From positions 1 to 20,136 of IMG/VR virus record IMGVR_UViG_3300024344_000168: a DNA stretch of 20,136 bases; one strand, written 5' to 3'. Shown here piece by piece: positions 8,802-16,231 of the stretch. The number at the start of each line of letters is the position of its first letter. Position 1 is the first letter of the stretch. The notes under the pieces are model-generated. The model was not told the DNA's origin. It made no database searches and saw nothing but the letters and a program-made list of their open reading frames with translations. This stretch comes from a virus. The position numbers and the translations under genes were made by a program.

Positions 8802-9342
8802 TTATGAAGAAGATCGAGTACAATCTGTAACACAAACAGATGCAGCTAAAACTTTATCTGATAAAGTTATAGAATTAAAAAATTTAGAAGATGAAATAGA
8901 TAACGCAGAAGAAAGTTTATCTAAATTGAAAGAAAAAGCTAAATATATTTCAGGCATAGAAGTTCCACAAATGATGGAAGAAATGCATATTACAAAATTA
9001 AAGCTTAAAGATGGAGAATCTGTAGAGATTAAAAAAATTTACGGTGCATCTATTACTCCTGATAATCAGGAGAAAGCTTTTACATGGCTTCGAAATAACG
9101 GCCTAGGTGACATCATTAAAAATGATGTTACCGTTACCTTTGGTCGTGGCGAAGATAACAAGGCACAGCAATATGCTGTCCTTGCACGAGGTCAGGGTTT
9201 TGAACCAGTCCAGAAAATTGGTGTTCATCCCCAGACACTCAAAGCAGTGGTCAGGGAGCGTCTTGAAGCTGGACAAGAGATGCCCTCTGATCTTTTTAAA
9301 ACTTACGCGGGTAACAGTACAAAAATAACAAGGAGAAACTAG
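8794..9342 (+). CDS. Unknown phage protein with N-terminal coiled coil, in replication operon
   Basis: This is a 182-aa protein starting in an 8-base overlap, with an AAAGGA ribosome-binding sequence. Residues about 20-50 form a Leu/Glu/Lys coiled coil. A compact domain follows with AFTWLRNNGLGDIIKND (about 92-108), TFGRGED, GVHPQTLKAVVRERLEAG and a basic C-terminus. I see no enzyme motif. Position between helicases and a candidate ssDNA-binding protein suggests a replication accessory role. Bases about 9080-9290 use unusually many C- or G-ending codons (GTC, CTC, CGT, CAG), unlike the first half of the same gene, hinting at a recombined or strongly constrained segment. Confidence 0.82.
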   Translation: MIDYEEDRVQSVTQTDAAKTLSDKVIELKNLEDEIDNAEESLSKLKEKAKYISGIEVPQMMEEMHITKLKLKDGESVEIKKIYGASITPDNQEKAFTWLRNNGLGDIIKNDVTVTFGRGEDNKAQQYAVLARGQGFEPVQKIGVHPQTLKAVVRERLEAGQEMPSDLFKTYAGNSTKITRRN

Positions 9343-9346
9343 AAAC

Positions 9347-10060
9347 ATGGAAAACAATGTAACAATAAAAAAAGAAGGGGCACTACCATCTACAGCTTTG
9401 TATGAAGGTGATGCTCACGCAGGTTTTGAGAAGGTAAACACAACAAGTTTGGCTTTACCTATCATAAAACTTTTACAAAATAGCTCTGGAGAAGCGCAAA
9501 AACGTAATCAAAATTATGTTGAGGGTGCAGAACCAGGAATGTTTTTAAATACAGTTACTAAAAAACTGTATGATGGAACAAAAGGTATGGAAGTTGTACC
9601 TTGCTATTATAAATTGGAGTACCAGGAATGGGCAGATTTTGGAACAGGTTCAGGTAGACCTGAAAACATTTTTGATGCTAATTCTGACATACTTTCAAAA
9701 ACTAAAAACGAAAATGGTAAAGATAGATTGGAAAATGGTCATTATATCCAAACTGTTGGACAGCATTACGTTTTAATTAGAGACGGTAATTCCACAGAAA
9801 ATGCTTTAATATCTATGAGTTCATCTCAAGGTAAAGTAAGCAGAAAATGGAACTCAATGATGATGTCCATTACTCTTGATGGAAAAAATGGCCCATATAC
9901 ACCGCCATCTTTCAGTCATAAATATAAAATAACCTCTGTTTTAAACTCAGGCAAAGGAAACCAATGGTATGGTTTTAATGTCACTAAAATTGGTCCTGTT
10001 GAAGAACCAGCTTTATATGAGCGAGCTAAAAAGTTTTACACTAGTTTAGCTAGCAAATAG
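9347..10060 (+). CDS. Candidate single-stranded DNA-binding protein
   Basis: This is a 237-aa protein with AAGGAG (9330-9335) about 11 bases before the ATG. After a short variable N-terminus come LPIIKLLQNSSGEAQKR, a VEGAEPGMFLNTVT segment, VVPCYYKLEYQEW and a beta-rich middle. The segment SRKWNSMMMS and an aromatic C-terminal part (NQWYGFNV) follow. The size, mixed beta-rich and aromatic composition, and place immediately before the primase suit an ssDNA-binding or recombination mediator protein. This is inference from context rather than a recognised OB-fold signature. There is no acidic C-terminal tail of the kind found in E. coli SSB or T7 gp2.5, which counts against a classical SSB. Confidence 0.72.
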   Translation: MENNVTIKKEGALPSTALYEGDAHAGFEKVNTTSLALPIIKLLQNSSGEAQKRNQNYVEGAEPGMFLNTVTKKLYDGTKGMEVVPCYYKLEYQEWADFGTGSGRPENIFDANSDILSKTKNENGKDRLENGHYIQTVGQHYVLIRDGNSTENALISMSSSQGKVSRKWNSMMMSITLDGKNGPYTPPSFSHKYKITSVLNSGKGNQWYGFNVTKIGPVEEPALYERAKKFYTSLASK

Positions 10061-10069
10061 TGTGAATAG

Positions 10070-10099
10070 TAGGCGGCTGATGGAGACGGAAGCCGCCTA
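10070..10099 (+). other. GC-rich hairpin upstream of the primase gene
   Basis: TAGGCGGCT (10070-10078) pairs perfectly with AGCCGCCTA (10091-10099) around a 12-base purine-rich loop. In RNA a further G-U pair is possible. It is the strongest stem in a 54-base gap in a genome that otherwise leaves almost no gaps. No T-run follows, so it is not a standard terminator. A translational or stability element for the SSB-candidate or primase mRNA, a processing site, or a replication-origin hairpin are all possible. Confidence 0.7.
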
Positions 10100-10114
10100 T
10101 GCCACAGAGAGCGT

Positions 10115-11668
10115 ATGATAGATAAAGTAAAAATTTTTAAGGATATATTTGAAGGATTAGACTCTGCTTACGGTCAAACCATAAAAACAGATCAGTTTGA
10201 TGAAAGAGGAAAACATAAAACTAAATCTTATACAGTTAATCAACCCCCTAAAATAGATATATGGAAAAAACATTTAGAAGGAGTTGATCCTGGATTAGGA
10301 ATTGTTCCAATTAATAAAGAAAATAAATGTAGGTGGGGATGTATAGATATAGATACTTACCCTTTTAATCATAAAAAATTTTTAAATCAATTAAAATCAA
10401 AAAACATACCAATAATTCTTTTTAGGTCTAAGTCTGGTGGAGGTCATGCGTGTTTATTTACAAACGAATACGTTCCAGCTACTATTATGAGACTTAAACT
10501 TAAACTTATAGCTTCAACATTAGGATTTGCAAACGCAGAAATATTTCCAAAACAAGATTACATAAGAGTAGATAGGGGAGACACAGGAAGTTTTTTAAAC
10601 TTACCTTATCATGGCGAAGATCGCACTATGAGATTTGCGTATGATGAAAAAGGAGAAGCTTTAAAATTAAATGAATTTTTTAAAATACATAAGGAAAAAG
10701 CATTGTCTTTAGAAGATTTAAAAAATTTAAAAATAGCAAATGACAAAGAAGGCAATGATTATTTTAAAGGTATGCCGCCATGTTTAGTAACTTTATTGGG
10801 TGACGGAGTTCCAAATGGTCAAAGAAATAACTGTATGTATAACGTAGGAGTTTATTTAAAAAAAAGATACCCAGATAAAGACGAATGGCAAAGTCATATG
10901 TTTACTTATAATAAAGAATTTATGACACCACCATTAGATACAACAGAAATAAATACTTTAATTGAATCTTTGAATGGTAAAGAATACAAATATAAATGTA
11001 AAGATGAACCCATACACAGTTTTTGTGATGCTAAAAAATGTTCAATGAAAGAATTTGGAGTAGGCGATGATGGACCTACACCAGAAATAACTCAAATAAA
11101 AAAATATGAATCTGATCCTCCTATTTATTTTGTTTCTTTAGATGGAGAAACAGTAGAAGTAGACGATGCAACATTGCACGATCCAGAAAAATTTTCTTTA
11201 GCATGCATGAATCAAATAGGTATGCCAATGATGCCAGTTCCTAAACATGCGTGGAGAAAACTTTTAATAAAATTATTTAACAATGGTGGTAAAGGTGTTG
11301 AAACTATTCCTGCGCCAGAATCATCTAAACTAGATGTGCAATTAAAAGAAATATTAGGAGACTTTATTAACAAAGCTCCAGGGAAAGAAATGGAAGATGT
11401 GTTAAGGGGTATTGCATATTCAGATAGAGAAGGAAGCACACACTTTCAATTTAAATCTTTTTGGAGATATTTATTAAAAACAAAATCTTGGGCAGAAAAA
11501 ACTTATCCTAAACAAAAAACATTAAGACTTTTAGAAATTATGTATGAAGTAAAAGAAAGACAGCCAAAAATAGATGGCAAAACATATAGAGTTTTAGAAA
11601 TGCAAACAATAAAATTAGACAAACCTAATCCAAGAAAATTAGAAGTAGAAAAGGAACCATGGCAGTAA
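10115..11668 (+). CDS. Archaeo-eukaryotic primase (AEP) with Cys-rich C-terminal domain
   Basis: This 517-aa protein should make the primers for DNA synthesis. The N-terminal AEP catalytic core shows the metal-binding Asp-x-Asp in CIDID (Asp78, Asp80). The nucleotide-binding motif with His111 in SKSGGGHACLF follows, then EIFPK (142-146) and NLPYH (162-166). The second domain (about 215-315) contains MPPCL, a GQRNN segment and cysteines at 223, 240, 295, 304 and 309. This resembles PriCT/PriL-type accessory domains and could bind zinc or an iron-sulphur cluster (inferred). The remaining about 200 residues are charged and of unknown fold. Motifs resemble primases of the phage and mobile-element AEP clade rather than DnaG/TOPRIM. 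The ribosome-binding site is poor (AGAGAG only 3 bases from the ATG) and the GC-rich hairpin lies just upstream, so translation may be regulated. It overlaps the next gene by 10 bases. Confidence 0.88.
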   Translation: MIDKVKIFKDIFEGLDSAYGQTIKTDQFDERGKHKTKSYTVNQPPKIDIWKKHLEGVDPGLGIVPINKENKCRWGCIDIDTYPFNHKKFLNQLKSKNIPIILFRSKSGGGHACLFTNEYVPATIMRLKLKLIASTLGFANAEIFPKQDYIRVDRGDTGSFLNLPYHGEDRTMRFAYDEKGEALKLNEFFKIHKEKALSLEDLKNLKIANDKEGNDYFKGMPPCLVTLLGDGVPNGQRNNCMYNVGVYLKKRYPDKDEWQSHMFTYNKEFMTPPLDTTEINTLIESLNGKEYKYKCKDEPIHSFCDAKKCSMKEFGVGDDGPTPEITQIKKYESDPPIYFVSLDGETVEVDDATLHDPEKFSLACMNQIGMPMMPVPKHAWRKLLIKLFNNGGKGVETIPAPESSKLDVQLKEILGDFINKAPGKEMEDVLRGIAYSDREGSTHFQFKSFWRYLLKTKSWAEKTYPKQKTLRLLEIMYEVKERQPKIDGKTYRVLEMQTIKLDKPNPRKLEVEKEPWQ

Positions 11669-13179
11669 GAACAATAATACCTGGTCCACCAGGAACAGGA
11701 AAAACTTGGACATTAGTAAATAAGTATTTAGTTAAAGAAATTAATGGTTTACACACTGACCCTAAAAAAATAGTGTATGTCACATTTAGTAATGCTGCAG
11801 CAGAGGAAGCTAATAAAAGAATAAAACATCCTTTACTTTACATATCTACATTACATTATCTTGGAAAAGAGGAATGTAAAATTGACACGACAACACAACT
11901 ATTAAAAGATAGAAAGTGGAAACAATTTACAAGTCAATCAAAAATTTGTAGAGGAATGAAATTTGAAACTAAGAAAGATATTTACGGAAACACAATACAT
12001 CAAAATCCTCACATGAGAATAATATCTTATGCACGTTCTAAAAAAATTGATTTAATAGAAGCTGCTTTACAATTAGATTTGCATCATTCTGTTGACTTGT
12101 GGTTAACAGAACAGATTAACGAAGATTTAAAATCATATAAAGAACAAACTGGAATGATAGAATTTTCAGATATGATTACTCAGTTTGTCGAGGAGGATAA
12201 GCGTCTTGCTCTCGATGCTGTTTTCCTCGATGAAGCCCAAGATTTAAGTCCTTTGCAATGGGATATGTTTTTTCATATTGAGAAACAATGTGAAAGATCT
12301 TACATTGCAGGAGACGACGATCAAACTATATATGGGTTTCAAGGAGCAGATCCAAATATATTTATAAATTTAAAAGGTGTTTTTGATAATCAAATATATT
12401 CTCACAGAGTTCCTAAAAAAATACATGCGAAAGCATTAGACATTTTAAAACAAATAAATCAACGGTTGAACAAGCCTTGGGAAGCGAGAGACGAGGAAGG
12501 AACTTATAAAGAAAATTGTTTGTTGCGTGACTTTAATTTTAAAAATGATGATTGGATGATACTTGCTCAAACAAATGCACAACTGAAAGAACCTGCACAA
12601 TATTTAAATGATTTAAATTTAAGATACAAAGGTGGACAAAATGAATTATTACCTGAAGATTTACTTAAAGCATATAGAATTTGGATTAAATTAAACTCTG
12701 GTGCAAGTGTGTCTGGTGAAGATGCGCAGCATGTAATTAAAAATTTTTTAAGAAAGAAACAAGTTAAACACGGATTTGGCGAAGGAAAATTATTAGATAA
12801 AGTTTTTACTGTTACACTTGATGAACTTCAAAAAGAACACGGAGTTTTAGTGTCGGGCAGCTGGGAACATCTTCACATGTCAGATGAACAAAAAAATTAC
12901 ATAAAACTTTTATTAAAAAATGGCGATAATCTTACTATAGATTCAAAAATAGAACTATCAACAATTCATGGTGCCAAAGGCAGAGAATGTAAAAATGTTA
13001 TTTTATACATAGATTTTGGTTCAGAAGATGAAAATGATTTTTTAGCAAACGAAGCAGATAAAGATCCAGATAAAATTCATAGATTATATTTTGTTGGAGT
13101 AACAAGAGCAAAACAAAATTTATATGTTATGGAGAGTATACAAACTAACTTTTACAACATAGGACATCCAATAATATGA
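11659..13179 (+). CDS. UvrD/PcrA-like superfamily 1 DNA helicase
   Basis: This 506-aa ATP-dependent 3'-5' type helicase has all the main SF1A motifs: Walker A GPPGTGKT (9-16); motif II LDEAQD (190-195); motif III GDDDQTIYGFQGA (218-230); motif V STIHGAKGRE (434-443); and motif VI YFVGVTRAK (477-485). At about 500 residues it is shorter than UvrD or PcrA (about 700), with reduced 1B and 2B subdomains, as often seen in phage forms. Coupled by a 10-base overlap to the primase, it is the best candidate for the replicative or fork helicase, because no DnaB-type helicase is present. Bases about 12185-12240, spanning motif II, use C-ending codons unlike their flanks. It ends in an ATGA overlap with the next small gene. 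Confidence 0.93.
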   Translation: MAVRTIIPGPPGTGKTWTLVNKYLVKEINGLHTDPKKIVYVTFSNAAAEEANKRIKHPLLYISTLHYLGKEECKIDTTTQLLKDRKWKQFTSQSKICRGMKFETKKDIYGNTIHQNPHMRIISYARSKKIDLIEAALQLDLHHSVDLWLTEQINEDLKSYKEQTGMIEFSDMITQFVEEDKRLALDAVFLDEAQDLSPLQWDMFFHIEKQCERSYIAGDDDQTIYGFQGADPNIFINLKGVFDNQIYSHRVPKKIHAKALDILKQINQRLNKPWEARDEEGTYKENCLLRDFNFKNDDWMILAQTNAQLKEPAQYLNDLNLRYKGGQNELLPEDLLKAYRIWIKLNSGASVSGEDAQHVIKNFLRKKQVKHGFGEGKLLDKVFTVTLDELQKEHGVLVSGSWEHLHMSDEQKNYIKLLLKNGDNLTIDSKIELSTIHGAKGRECKNVILYIDFGSEDENDFLANEADKDPDKIHRLYFVGVTRAKQNLYVMESIQTNFYNIGHPII

Positions 13180-13343
13180 GTCATCCATATGCAGAAAGTA
13201 GAAAACGAGCAAGAAAAAAATGGAGACAAAGTTTTAAAGGTAAAGCATGGGACAAAAAATATGGTCAAAGACCGGAAGTTAAAGCAAGAAGACATGAATA
13301 TTATATTAAAAAATTAATTAAGGAGTGTGCAAATGAAAGATGA
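13176..13343 (+). CDS. Small basic protein of unknown function
   Basis: This 55-aa ORF starts in an ATGA overlap with the helicase stop and runs into the DUF3310 gene start, so it fills an otherwise empty 150-base gap. The protein is strongly basic (many Lys and Arg, few acids), with two tryptophans and the segment RPEVKARRHEYY. That segment recalls the short basic arms of phage HNH-type or nucleic-acid-binding proteins, but no His-Asn-His core is present. It may bind DNA or RNA. Gene reality is supported by exact stop/start coupling; no function is assigned. Confidence 0.65.
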   Translation: MSHPYAESRKRARKKWRQSFKGKAWDKKYGQRPEVKARRHEYYIKKLIKECANER

Positions 13344-13590
13344 AATTTATAAAAAACAGGTAGGCGGCGATCATTACAAATCTATGGTTATTCAGCCATC
13401 AGAATTTATAAATAGAAATAATATTCCGTTTGCCGAAGGTAACGCAATAAAATACTTATGTCGCCATAAGCAAAAAAATCAAAAAGAAGATCTATTAAAA
13501 GCAAAACATTATATTGACATGGCGATTGATAGAGACTATCCTGAACAAGTGAAAGAAAAAAAGAAAAATTCTTGGGGGATAACTAAATAA
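13333..13590 (+). CDS. DUF3310 family small phage protein
   Basis: This 85-aa protein matches the DUF3310 (SaV-like) family pattern: KQVGGDHYK (8-16), IQPSEFI, then EGNAIKYLCRHKQK and EDLLKAKHYIDMAI. The family is common in phage replication regions and is sometimes labelled nucleotide-kinase-like; its biochemical role is not firmly established. The ATG at 13333 is chosen because AAGGAG (13320-13325) lies 7 bases upstream; the in-frame GTG at 13327 would be only 1 base from it. It overlaps the preceding basic peptide by 11 bases and meets the polymerase gene as TAATG. Confidence 0.92.
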   Translation: MKDEIYKKQVGGDHYKSMVIQPSEFINRNNIPFAEGNAIKYLCRHKQKNQKEDLLKAKHYIDMAIDRDYPEQVKEKKKNSWGITK

Positions 13591-15455
13591 TGTTTAGCGC
13601 AGCGACTGAATGGGTATGCCCAGAAAATTTTCCAGCTTTAAAAAGCTATGATTATATAGCAATTGATTTAGAAACAAGAGATCCTAATTTAAAATCTAAG
13701 GGGTCTGGATCTTTAGTAAATGAAGGTGAAATAATAGGAGTGGCAGTGGCCGTTGAAGGTTGGTCTGGATATTATCCAATTGCTCACAGAGAAGGAAATT
13801 TACCTAAAAAAAAAGTATTAGATTGGCTACAAGAAATATGCAGTCTTCCATCAACTAAAATATTTCACAACGCCATGTATGATATGTGTTGGTTAAAAGC
13901 TTATGATATTAAAGTAAATGGCCATATTATAGACACCATGGTAATGGCAGCGCTGGTAGATGAAAATAGATATTCATACTCTCTTAACAGCCTTTGTTAC
14001 GATCATTTAGGAGAAGTTAAAGACGAAAGTATACTAACCACAGCTGCAGAAAAAGCAGGAGCTGATCCTAAAGCTGAAATGTATAAACTTCCAGCTATGT
14101 ATGTTGGAAACTATGCAGAAAAAGATGCAGAGTTAACTTTAAAATTATTTAAATTTTTATCATTAGAAATTAGAAAAGATAATTTAACTGAAGTATTTGA
14201 TTTAGAAACTAGATTGTTTCCTTGTTTAATAGAAATGAAAGTTAAGGGCGTTCGAGTAGACGTTGAAAGGGCTCACTTATTAAAGTCCAAATTATCAGAA
14301 GAAGAAAAACAATTGTTACAACAAGTAAAAAAAGAAACAGGAGAAGATGTCCAAATATGGGCAGCAAGATCGATTGGTAAAGTATTTGACAAGCTTTCTT
14401 TACCTTATAATAGAACTGCAAAAACACAAGCACCTTCCTTTACTAAAAATTTTTTACAAGTGCATAAGCACCCGTTGGTACAATGTATAGCAAAAGCTAG
14501 AGAAATAAACAAGGCACATACCACATTCATTGATACAATCATTAAGTATCAATATAGAGGCAGAATACATGCAGACATAAATCCAGTTAGAGGTGAAAAA
14601 GGAGGAACGGTAACCGGAAGATTTTCTTATTCTAATCCTAATCTCCAGCAGGTTCCAGCGAGGAACAAGGATCTAGGTCCTTTAATTAGATCATTATTTT
14701 TACCAGAAAGAAATCATACGTGGGGATGTTTTGACTACTCACAACAAGAACCAAGACTAGTAGTTCACTATGCAGCAGCTAGTCCTAAACTTAGAGAAGA
14801 CGACGAAGTTAAAAGTATAGTAGAAAGATTTAAAAACAATAATGTAGATTTTCACCAAACTGTAGCAGATATGGCAGGTATAGAAAGATCTCAAGCCAAA
14901 ACAATTAATCTTGGACTATTTTATGGAATGGGTAAAGCTAAACTTCAAGCAGAGTTAGGTTTAAATACTAAAGAGGAAGCAGAGAAATTATTTGAAAAAT
15001 ATCATAGTCGTGTACCTTTTGTTAAAGATTTAATGAATAATACTTCAAGAGATTCACAAAGAAATGGATACATTACAACTTTACTTGGCAGAAGATGTAG
15101 ATTTGATACATGGGAGGAAGCTGCATTTAGACCTGGAAGACTTACAAGTGCTATGACATGGGAAGAAGCAAGCACTAAGTTTGGAGAAGACAATATTAGA
15201 AGAGCATTCACATACAAAGCACTAAACAAACTGATACAGGGATCAGCTGCAGATATGACAAAAAAAGCAATGTTAGATTTATATGAAGAAAAAATTATCC
15301 CACATATACAAATTCACGATGAATTAGACGTTTCTGTAGAGTCAAAAGAACATGCCAATAAAATTATTGATATTATGCAAAATGCTGTTAAGTTAAATGT
15401 CCCTAATAAAGTGGACTATGAGTCTGGAGAGAATTGGGGAGATATTTACGATTAA
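13590..15455 (+). CDS. polA: Family A DNA polymerase with 3'-5' exonuclease
   Basis: This 621-aa replicative polymerase has a DnaQ-like proofreading domain first. Exo I is IDLET (Asp26, Glu28), Exo II is NAMYD (Asp98) and Exo III is YAEKD (Tyr175, Asp179). The polymerase domain follows, with motif A FDYSQQEPR (Asp382), motif B beginning at Arg433 with Lys437 and Tyr445, and motif C IHDELD (His576, Asp577). All catalytic residues are present. No 5'-3' nuclease domain is present, as in T7-type polymerases. The residue equivalent to E. coli Phe762 is Leu441 (TINLGLFYG). In virioplankton studies this position has been linked with replication style, leucine being associated with slower or temperate-like phages. 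No integrase is seen here. The gene is TAATG-coupled to DUF3310. Confidence 0.97.
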   Translation: MFSAATEWVCPENFPALKSYDYIAIDLETRDPNLKSKGSGSLVNEGEIIGVAVAVEGWSGYYPIAHREGNLPKKKVLDWLQEICSLPSTKIFHNAMYDMCWLKAYDIKVNGHIIDTMVMAALVDENRYSYSLNSLCYDHLGEVKDESILTTAAEKAGADPKAEMYKLPAMYVGNYAEKDAELTLKLFKFLSLEIRKDNLTEVFDLETRLFPCLIEMKVKGVRVDVERAHLLKSKLSEEEKQLLQQVKKETGEDVQIWAARSIGKVFDKLSLPYNRTAKTQAPSFTKNFLQVHKHPLVQCIAKAREINKAHTTFIDTIIKYQYRGRIHADINPVRGEKGGTVTGRFSYSNPNLQQVPARNKDLGPLIRSLFLPERNHTWGCFDYSQQEPRLVVHYAAASPKLREDDEVKSIVERFKNNNVDFHQTVADMAGIERSQAKTINLGLFYGMGKAKLQAELGLNTKEEAEKLFEKYHSRVPFVKDLMNNTSRDSQRNGYITTLLGRRCRFDTWEEAAFRPGRLTSAMTWEEASTKFGEDNIRRAFTYKALNKLIQGSAADMTKKAMLDLYEEKIIPHIQIHDELDVSVESKEHANKIIDIMQNAVKLNVPNKVDYESGENWGDIYD

Positions 15456-15468
15456 CCAGGAGGAAATT

Positions 15469-15570
15469 ATGGAAATAGTAAACAATATAATTGCAAGAGT
15501 TAAATCTGATAGAAAAGTACAGATTGGTGTAGCTGTTGCAATAGTCATCATTATAATTTTAGTTAATTAA
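15469..15570 (+). CDS. 33-aa single-span membrane peptide
   Basis: This short ORF is preceded by a perfect AGGAGG (15458-15463), one of the best ribosome-binding sites in the window, which strongly supports expression. The peptide has a polar basic N-terminal half and one C-terminal hydrophobic helix (about 17-32: VQIGVAVAIVIIIILV). It fills the gap between the polymerase and the 216-aa gene. It could be a pinholin-like, antiholin or superinfection-exclusion peptide, or interact with a membrane-bound replisome. No family is recognised. Confidence 0.7.
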   Translation: MEIVNNIIARVKSDRKVQIGVAVAIVIIIILVN

Positions 15571-15580
15571 TATATGATAC

Positions 15581-16231
15581 ATGGCTTACTTAAATGCAAA
15601 CATTCCTGTGACATATGCACAGATCAGAAGAGAATATCTTTACGATCTTAAAAAGCATCATGGGGAAGTGGAAGATTGCATTATCTTTGGCCTATCATCA
15701 ATTACAGGGCGCCCTATACTCTTTCATGCAATTATGGAAAATGGTGCTGTCTTTTATAGGTTGCCAATCTCTGCGTTTATACAAAGAGGTTTTAACCCAA
15801 AAGAAGTACCTGGGCGTCGACTTGATGAGTTGGAGTTGTGGAACTGTTTTAGTTATTATCCTGCTATCACTTCTTACGATATCTTAGACGGACAATCTGG
15901 TAAATACATTGGTAAAGATAAAAAATGGCACTATGGTGCTTATCTTTTCACAGTTGACTTTGCACATCCAGAGAGTAATATAGTAGACACAGATCATTCT
16001 GAAATACCGCACGAACACAAGTGCGCTCATATATTGGCGTTAGATGACGGCAATTATGCGGCACAGCCAAACAATAGATTAATTTGGGACATACCTTCAT
16101 TTACAGTTAGGGACGACATTCCTGACTGGAAAGTACAAACAAGTGAATGGAATGTTGAAGATACTCGTAAATGGAGAACAGAAGATACTGATAAATTTTT
16201 TTACGAAATTGAGGAAAAGAAAAATGACTAA
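15581..16231 (+). CDS. Unknown 216-aa soluble phage protein
   Basis: This protein has no signal peptide or membrane segment. It is rich in Tyr, Trp, Asp and His, with segments such as GRPILFHAIMENG (about 43-55), ELWNCFSYYPAIT and WHYGAYLFTVDF. A histidine-rich stretch HSEIPHEHKCAH (about 144-155) could bind metal, although no known catalytic signature is present. The C-terminus is acidic and Trp-bearing. There is no clear Shine-Dalgarno sequence; the ATG at 15581 lies 10 bases after the preceding stop. Codon use is visibly richer in C/G-ending codons than neighbouring genes, suggesting different ancestry or strong constraint. It overlaps the Cys-rich peptide gene by 8 bases. Its His-rich segment next to a possible metal-binding peptide may be coincidence. 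Confidence 0.82.
   Translation: MAYLNANIPVTYAQIRREYLYDLKKHHGEVEDCIIFGLSSITGRPILFHAIMENGAVFYRLPISAFIQRGFNPKEVPGRRLDELELWNCFSYYPAITSYDILDGQSGKYIGKDKKWHYGAYLFTVDFAHPESNIVDTDHSEIPHEHKCAHILALDDGNYAAQPNNRLIWDIPSFTVRDDIPDWKVQTSEWNVEDTRKWRTEDTDKFFYEIEEKKND

Noticed and set aside
9107-9328. Alternative plus-strand ORF within the 182-aa gene
   Set aside because: It has no upstream signal, overlaps a well-supported gene and its start is not coupled to any neighbour.
10041-10053. CTAG-TTTAG-CTAG inverted repeat at the end of the SSB-like gene
   Set aside because: The arms are only 4 bp and coding; too weak to call a structure beside the much stronger hairpin at 10070.
10070-10099. Rho-independent terminator for the SSB-like gene
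   Set aside because: The stem is strong but no T-run follows, and the operon seems to continue into the primase.
15002-15229. Minus-strand ORF within polA
   Set aside because: It overlaps polymerase motifs that must be translated on the plus strand, and has no start signal.
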